Positions 62,901 to 64,000 of a DNA stretch of 64,000 nt are shown here, in pieces (positions within the stretch are counted from its first letter, which is position 1; each line of letters opens with the position of its first letter). The notes beneath the pieces were generated by a model that searched no databases, was not told the DNA's origin, and worked only from the letters and a program-made list of their open reading frames with translations. The position numbers and the translations under genes were made by a program. Location of the stretch: assembly GCA_030141605.1 (NCBI GenBank), contig JAQGDQ010000002.1, positions 496,001 through 560,000 of the forward strand, given 5' to 3'. The DNA is from Tubiluchus corallicola. Lineage: Eukaryota; Priapulida; Priapulimorpha; Priapulimorphida; Tubiluchidae.

Positions 62901-64000
62901 TCAACAAATCAGTGGAGTTTAAGAGACTATGCGGCAATGCTTCTAGTTGAAATCACAAAGTTTGTATTTTAAGTCTTGTGTGTTAAATTATTTATTAGCC
63001 TTTCAGGGGATTTAGTTTGTTTCAAAATTTGAAGTGTCATAAGCCTTTGCGTTTCACAACACCATATATGCTTTTATATTTTAATATAAAAAACTCACAA
63101 TGGAGTATGTTTTTGTATATACTATTGGGCAGATTAGTCAATAAGTCTGTTTGCTAAAATGTAAATATCATACCAAAAATTCAAGGAAACTGAATATTTA
63201 TGTTTTTTATGTGAACAAGAACTGTGATGAAATTAGCAGCCTCTAATTTCGTGTTTAATGGTGTTGATTATTTTATCTATTATTCAAACAAAATATACTG
63301 TGTGTGGAAAGTGTGAAAGCTAGTATCTAATAATAGTGGAACAAAAGCATTTAAATGAGCATTAGACACGTAAATGTGTATGTAGATGTAGATGCTCTTA
63401 ACAGTCTAATAATAAATGTCATGGGGCAAAGCAAGAGAAAGGTAAGAGAGAAAGAGCTTAGCGAACAGTGATGCAAAAATCAGCTCACCATTTTGCTGGT
63501 ACAGTAATTCCTCACTTAACGACTCCCCACTTAGCGATGCTTTGCTTTAACAATGCTAATCATTTGACACCATTTTTCGCTTAGCAACTGAATGCTTTTA
63601 CTTTGTTTCTTATGGAAAACAGTTTCGTTTAGTGACGTTTCGCTTAACGATGCATTTTGCTAGAACGCATTAGCATCGTTAAGCGAGGACCTACTGTAGT
63701 TACCTGATGATGTAGCGAAATAAGCTCCCAGTTCTCATAAGGACATCGACAACAAAAATGATATTAGACAGTTTTCTTCATTTTGTTTGACTTCTATATC
63801 TCCAAGTAATGTCAATTTTTTTCTCTACTAGAGCATGTTCATTTAGTTTTAAAAACTGCATTTTTGTTTTGATAAACCATTTGGCTGATTTTGAGTAGCT
63901 TCTACAGTCTACATGTAACTTAGGTGTGATGTATTGCTTATGAATTTCCAGATTGTGGGCAACTCCAGTGAATCGTTTGCAGCAATATGCCTATAGAACT
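53793..64000 (+). CDS. TAF6L: TAF6-like protein (TAF6L/PAF65-alpha), 3' part beyond window
   Basis: Histone-fold and HEAT-repeat subunit of the SAGA/PCAF coactivator, paralogue of TFIID TAF6. Exons: 53793-53966, 56825-56911, 58776-58926, 59625-59764, 62338-62517, 62835-62959, 63952-64000 (cut by the window edge), 302 codons with consistent phases. The histone fold spans residues ~15-90, with VKVIAETVGISELSDNISSR, EDATYRIREA and SKRRKLIGDDFNRALADSDI. The following TAF6 C-terminal domain has QYYEHVTSAILSSDVKLNEV, VALVDLKSNPNISPVLPYL and NQWSLRDYAAMLLVEI. These match TAF6L (HTKRRKLTVEDFNRAL; NDHWTLRDGAALLL) better than TAF6, from remembered human sequences. The gene hosts a piggyBac in intron 1 and MITEs in introns 2 and 6. 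Confidence 0.93.
54296..56480 (-). mobile_element. Decayed piggyBac element, antisense in TAF6L intron 1
   Basis: One end is TTAA (54296-54299) followed by CCCATTTATGCATAGCGTCC, the piggyBac-type target and terminus. A second TTAACCCATTTATGCATAGG occurs at 54440. The other end is not resolved; a remnant ATGCATAG lies near 56440. A palindromic CCCATATATGGGAC motif recurs, inverted, at about 54319 and 54590, and as a variant near 56252. Carries a broken transposase gene. Confidence 0.8.
54641..56433 (-). pseudogene. piggyBac transposase pseudogene (PGBD-like) with a probable intron
   Basis: Minus strand. ATG at 56433 begins MSEQKK at a donor AAAAA|GTGAGT; the acceptor TGTTTCCAG (about 56207) continues in phase to TVHDVLSCLEDANDE, followed by an acidic N-terminus with DEDSGGEDKW. 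Then comes a frameshifted middle with stops (55460-55800: DEVMHFLVEISKLYA, YKVSKEELYVV). The DDE-domain remainder at 54855-55457 has YEVYFDNFFTSFALIEKLEA and VKWYNNSIVTVSS, then a frame change into a Cys/His zinc-binding tail (CALCHMKVKFKCVKCQVGLH). Part of the catalytic region is lost, so it is inactive. Confidence 0.88.
56825..56911 (+). CDS. TAF6L: TAF6L exon: histone-fold helices 2-3
   Basis: I place the acceptor at TTTTTCTTTTTGAG (56824), giving NSCQYMRHSKRRKLIGDDFN. The next AG (56836) would drop NSCQ, breaking alignment with human TAF6L NSSQFMKHTKRRKL inside a helix. Both acceptors are in frame. Donor GAG|GTTAGT. Confidence 0.88.
56939..57337. mobile_element. 399-bp hAT-type MITE with perfect 8-bp target duplication
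   Basis: Begins TAGGGTTGAACG and ends CTCACCCCTA (inverse TAGGGGTGAG). Flanked by CCCGGTAA at 56931-56938 and 57338-57345. The interior is rich in TTCGAATTCGA-type palindromes. It starts 27 bp after the TAF6L donor at 56911. Confidence 0.92.
58776..58926 (+). CDS. TAF6L: TAF6L exon: post-histone-fold segment
   Basis: Encodes PVFGYDSSEQLKFTRIPDSD and ADVCLSELALQPLSIEQP. Acceptor TATTTTTAG; donor CGTG|GTATGA, phase 1. Its 3' half is tandemly duplicated downstream (see repeat at 58848). Confidence 0.85.
58848..59215 (+). repeat. Tandem duplication (about 2.4 copies) of the 3' half of a TAF6L exon and its intron start
   Basis: GATTCTGCCGATGTCTGTCT at 58848 recurs as GATTCTGATGATGTCT at 58997 and GATTCTGCTGATGTCTGTTC at 59155 (periods 149 and 158). 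Copies 2 and 3 keep the segment around TTTGCATCCATGCTCTATAG, but the reading frame is interrupted by stops. Confidence 0.85.
59625..59764 (+). CDS. TAF6L: TAF6L exon: linker and first TAF6C helix
   Basis: Encodes AQWLAVEGIQCTSNKKS and LSEQLLQYYEHVTSAILSSD. Acceptor AATTTTTAG, donor GAG|GTAAGA, phase 0. Confidence 0.92.
59765..62337 (+). other. TAF6L intron, nothing recognised
   Basis: AT-rich; short ORFs only. Confidence 0.6.
62338..62517 (+). CDS. TAF6L: TAF6L exon: TAF6C HEAT repeats
   Basis: Sixty codons, VALVDLKSNPNISPVLPYLI and VKTLSYDLVQTKKLLDTAHS; phase 0 both ends; donor TAT|GTAAGT. Confidence 0.95.
62835..62959 (+). CDS. TAF6L: TAF6L exon: conserved WxLRD repeat
   Basis: Encodes LSVLLQAVRYCILEPLSVST and NQWSLRDYAAMLLVEIT, the best-conserved TAF6-family motif. 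Donor AA|GTTTGT, phase 2. Confidence 0.93.
63502..63696. mobile_element. 195-bp pogo/Tigger-type MITE with TA target duplication
   Basis: Begins CAGTAATTCCTCACTTAACG and ends CGTTAAGCGAGGACCTACTG, inverted termini of about 24 bp, flanked by TA (63500-63501 and 63697-63698). The interior repeats CGCTTAACGATGC-like segments. Confidence 0.88.
63952..64000 (+). CDS. TAF6L: TAF6L exon, truncated by window end
   Basis: Acceptor GAATTTCCAG. After completing a Lys codon it reads LWATPVNRLQQYAYRT and runs off the window; similar in position to the human LVSGLYQHILLSLQ helix. Confidence 0.75.

Overview
This is animal nuclear DNA: three protein-coding genes of deeply conserved metazoan families, split into short exons with GT..AG introns, in AT-rich sequence full of degraded transposons and simple repeats. 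There are no operons, bacterial ribosome-binding sites or CRISPR. The protein sequences and repeat types suggest a bilaterian invertebrate with long introns, perhaps an arthropod; species cannot be read from the sequence.

Layout. (1) About 8.55-39.9 kb, plus strand: a PALS1 (MPP5/Stardust) polarity scaffold gene. The core MAGUK part (PAR6-binding region, L27-L27, PDZ, SH3, basic hook, guanylate-kinase-like domain) lies in 13 exons from 26150 to 39892. Two further exons at 8551 and 10801, joined in phase across a 15.3-kb intron, encode the second half of an extra N-terminal PDZ domain. A phase-compatible ORF at 21967-22237 may be an alternative first coding exon. The 15 core exons give an unbroken frame of 902 codons. 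(2) 42031-46732, minus strand: a complete six-exon TRNT1 (CCA-adding tRNA nucleotidyltransferase) with a mitochondrial-type N-terminal extension; it converges on PALS1 and the two 3' ends appear to meet near 41.72-41.75 kb. (3) 53793-64000, plus strand: the 5' part of a TAF6-like gene (TAF6L, SAGA/PCAF histone-fold subunit), seven exons, continuing past the window.

The 7-kb gap between TRNT1 and TAF6L is a transposon graveyard: a 381-bp MITE with a 6-bp target duplication, LINE reverse-transcriptase pieces, and two oppositely oriented copies of one inverted-repeat DNA element (48561-49322 and 50843-52652) flanking a CR1-like LINE. The second copy carries a LINE 3' fragment. TAF6L intron 1 holds a decayed antisense piggyBac; intron 2 holds a 399-bp hAT-type MITE with a perfect 8-bp target duplication starting 27 bp from the splice donor; another intron holds a pogo/Tigger-type MITE. 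The PALS1 gene holds an antisense LINE, and upstream lie a tRNA-derived SINE, a 295-bp TG tract and a 33-unit ATATC satellite.

The three genes have unrelated jobs (cell polarity, tRNA maturation, transcription coactivation). I see no new multi-gene system. The most useful observations are the PALS1 N-terminal architecture, alternative splice choices supported by reading frame, a partial exon duplication in TAF6L, and the paired inverted element.
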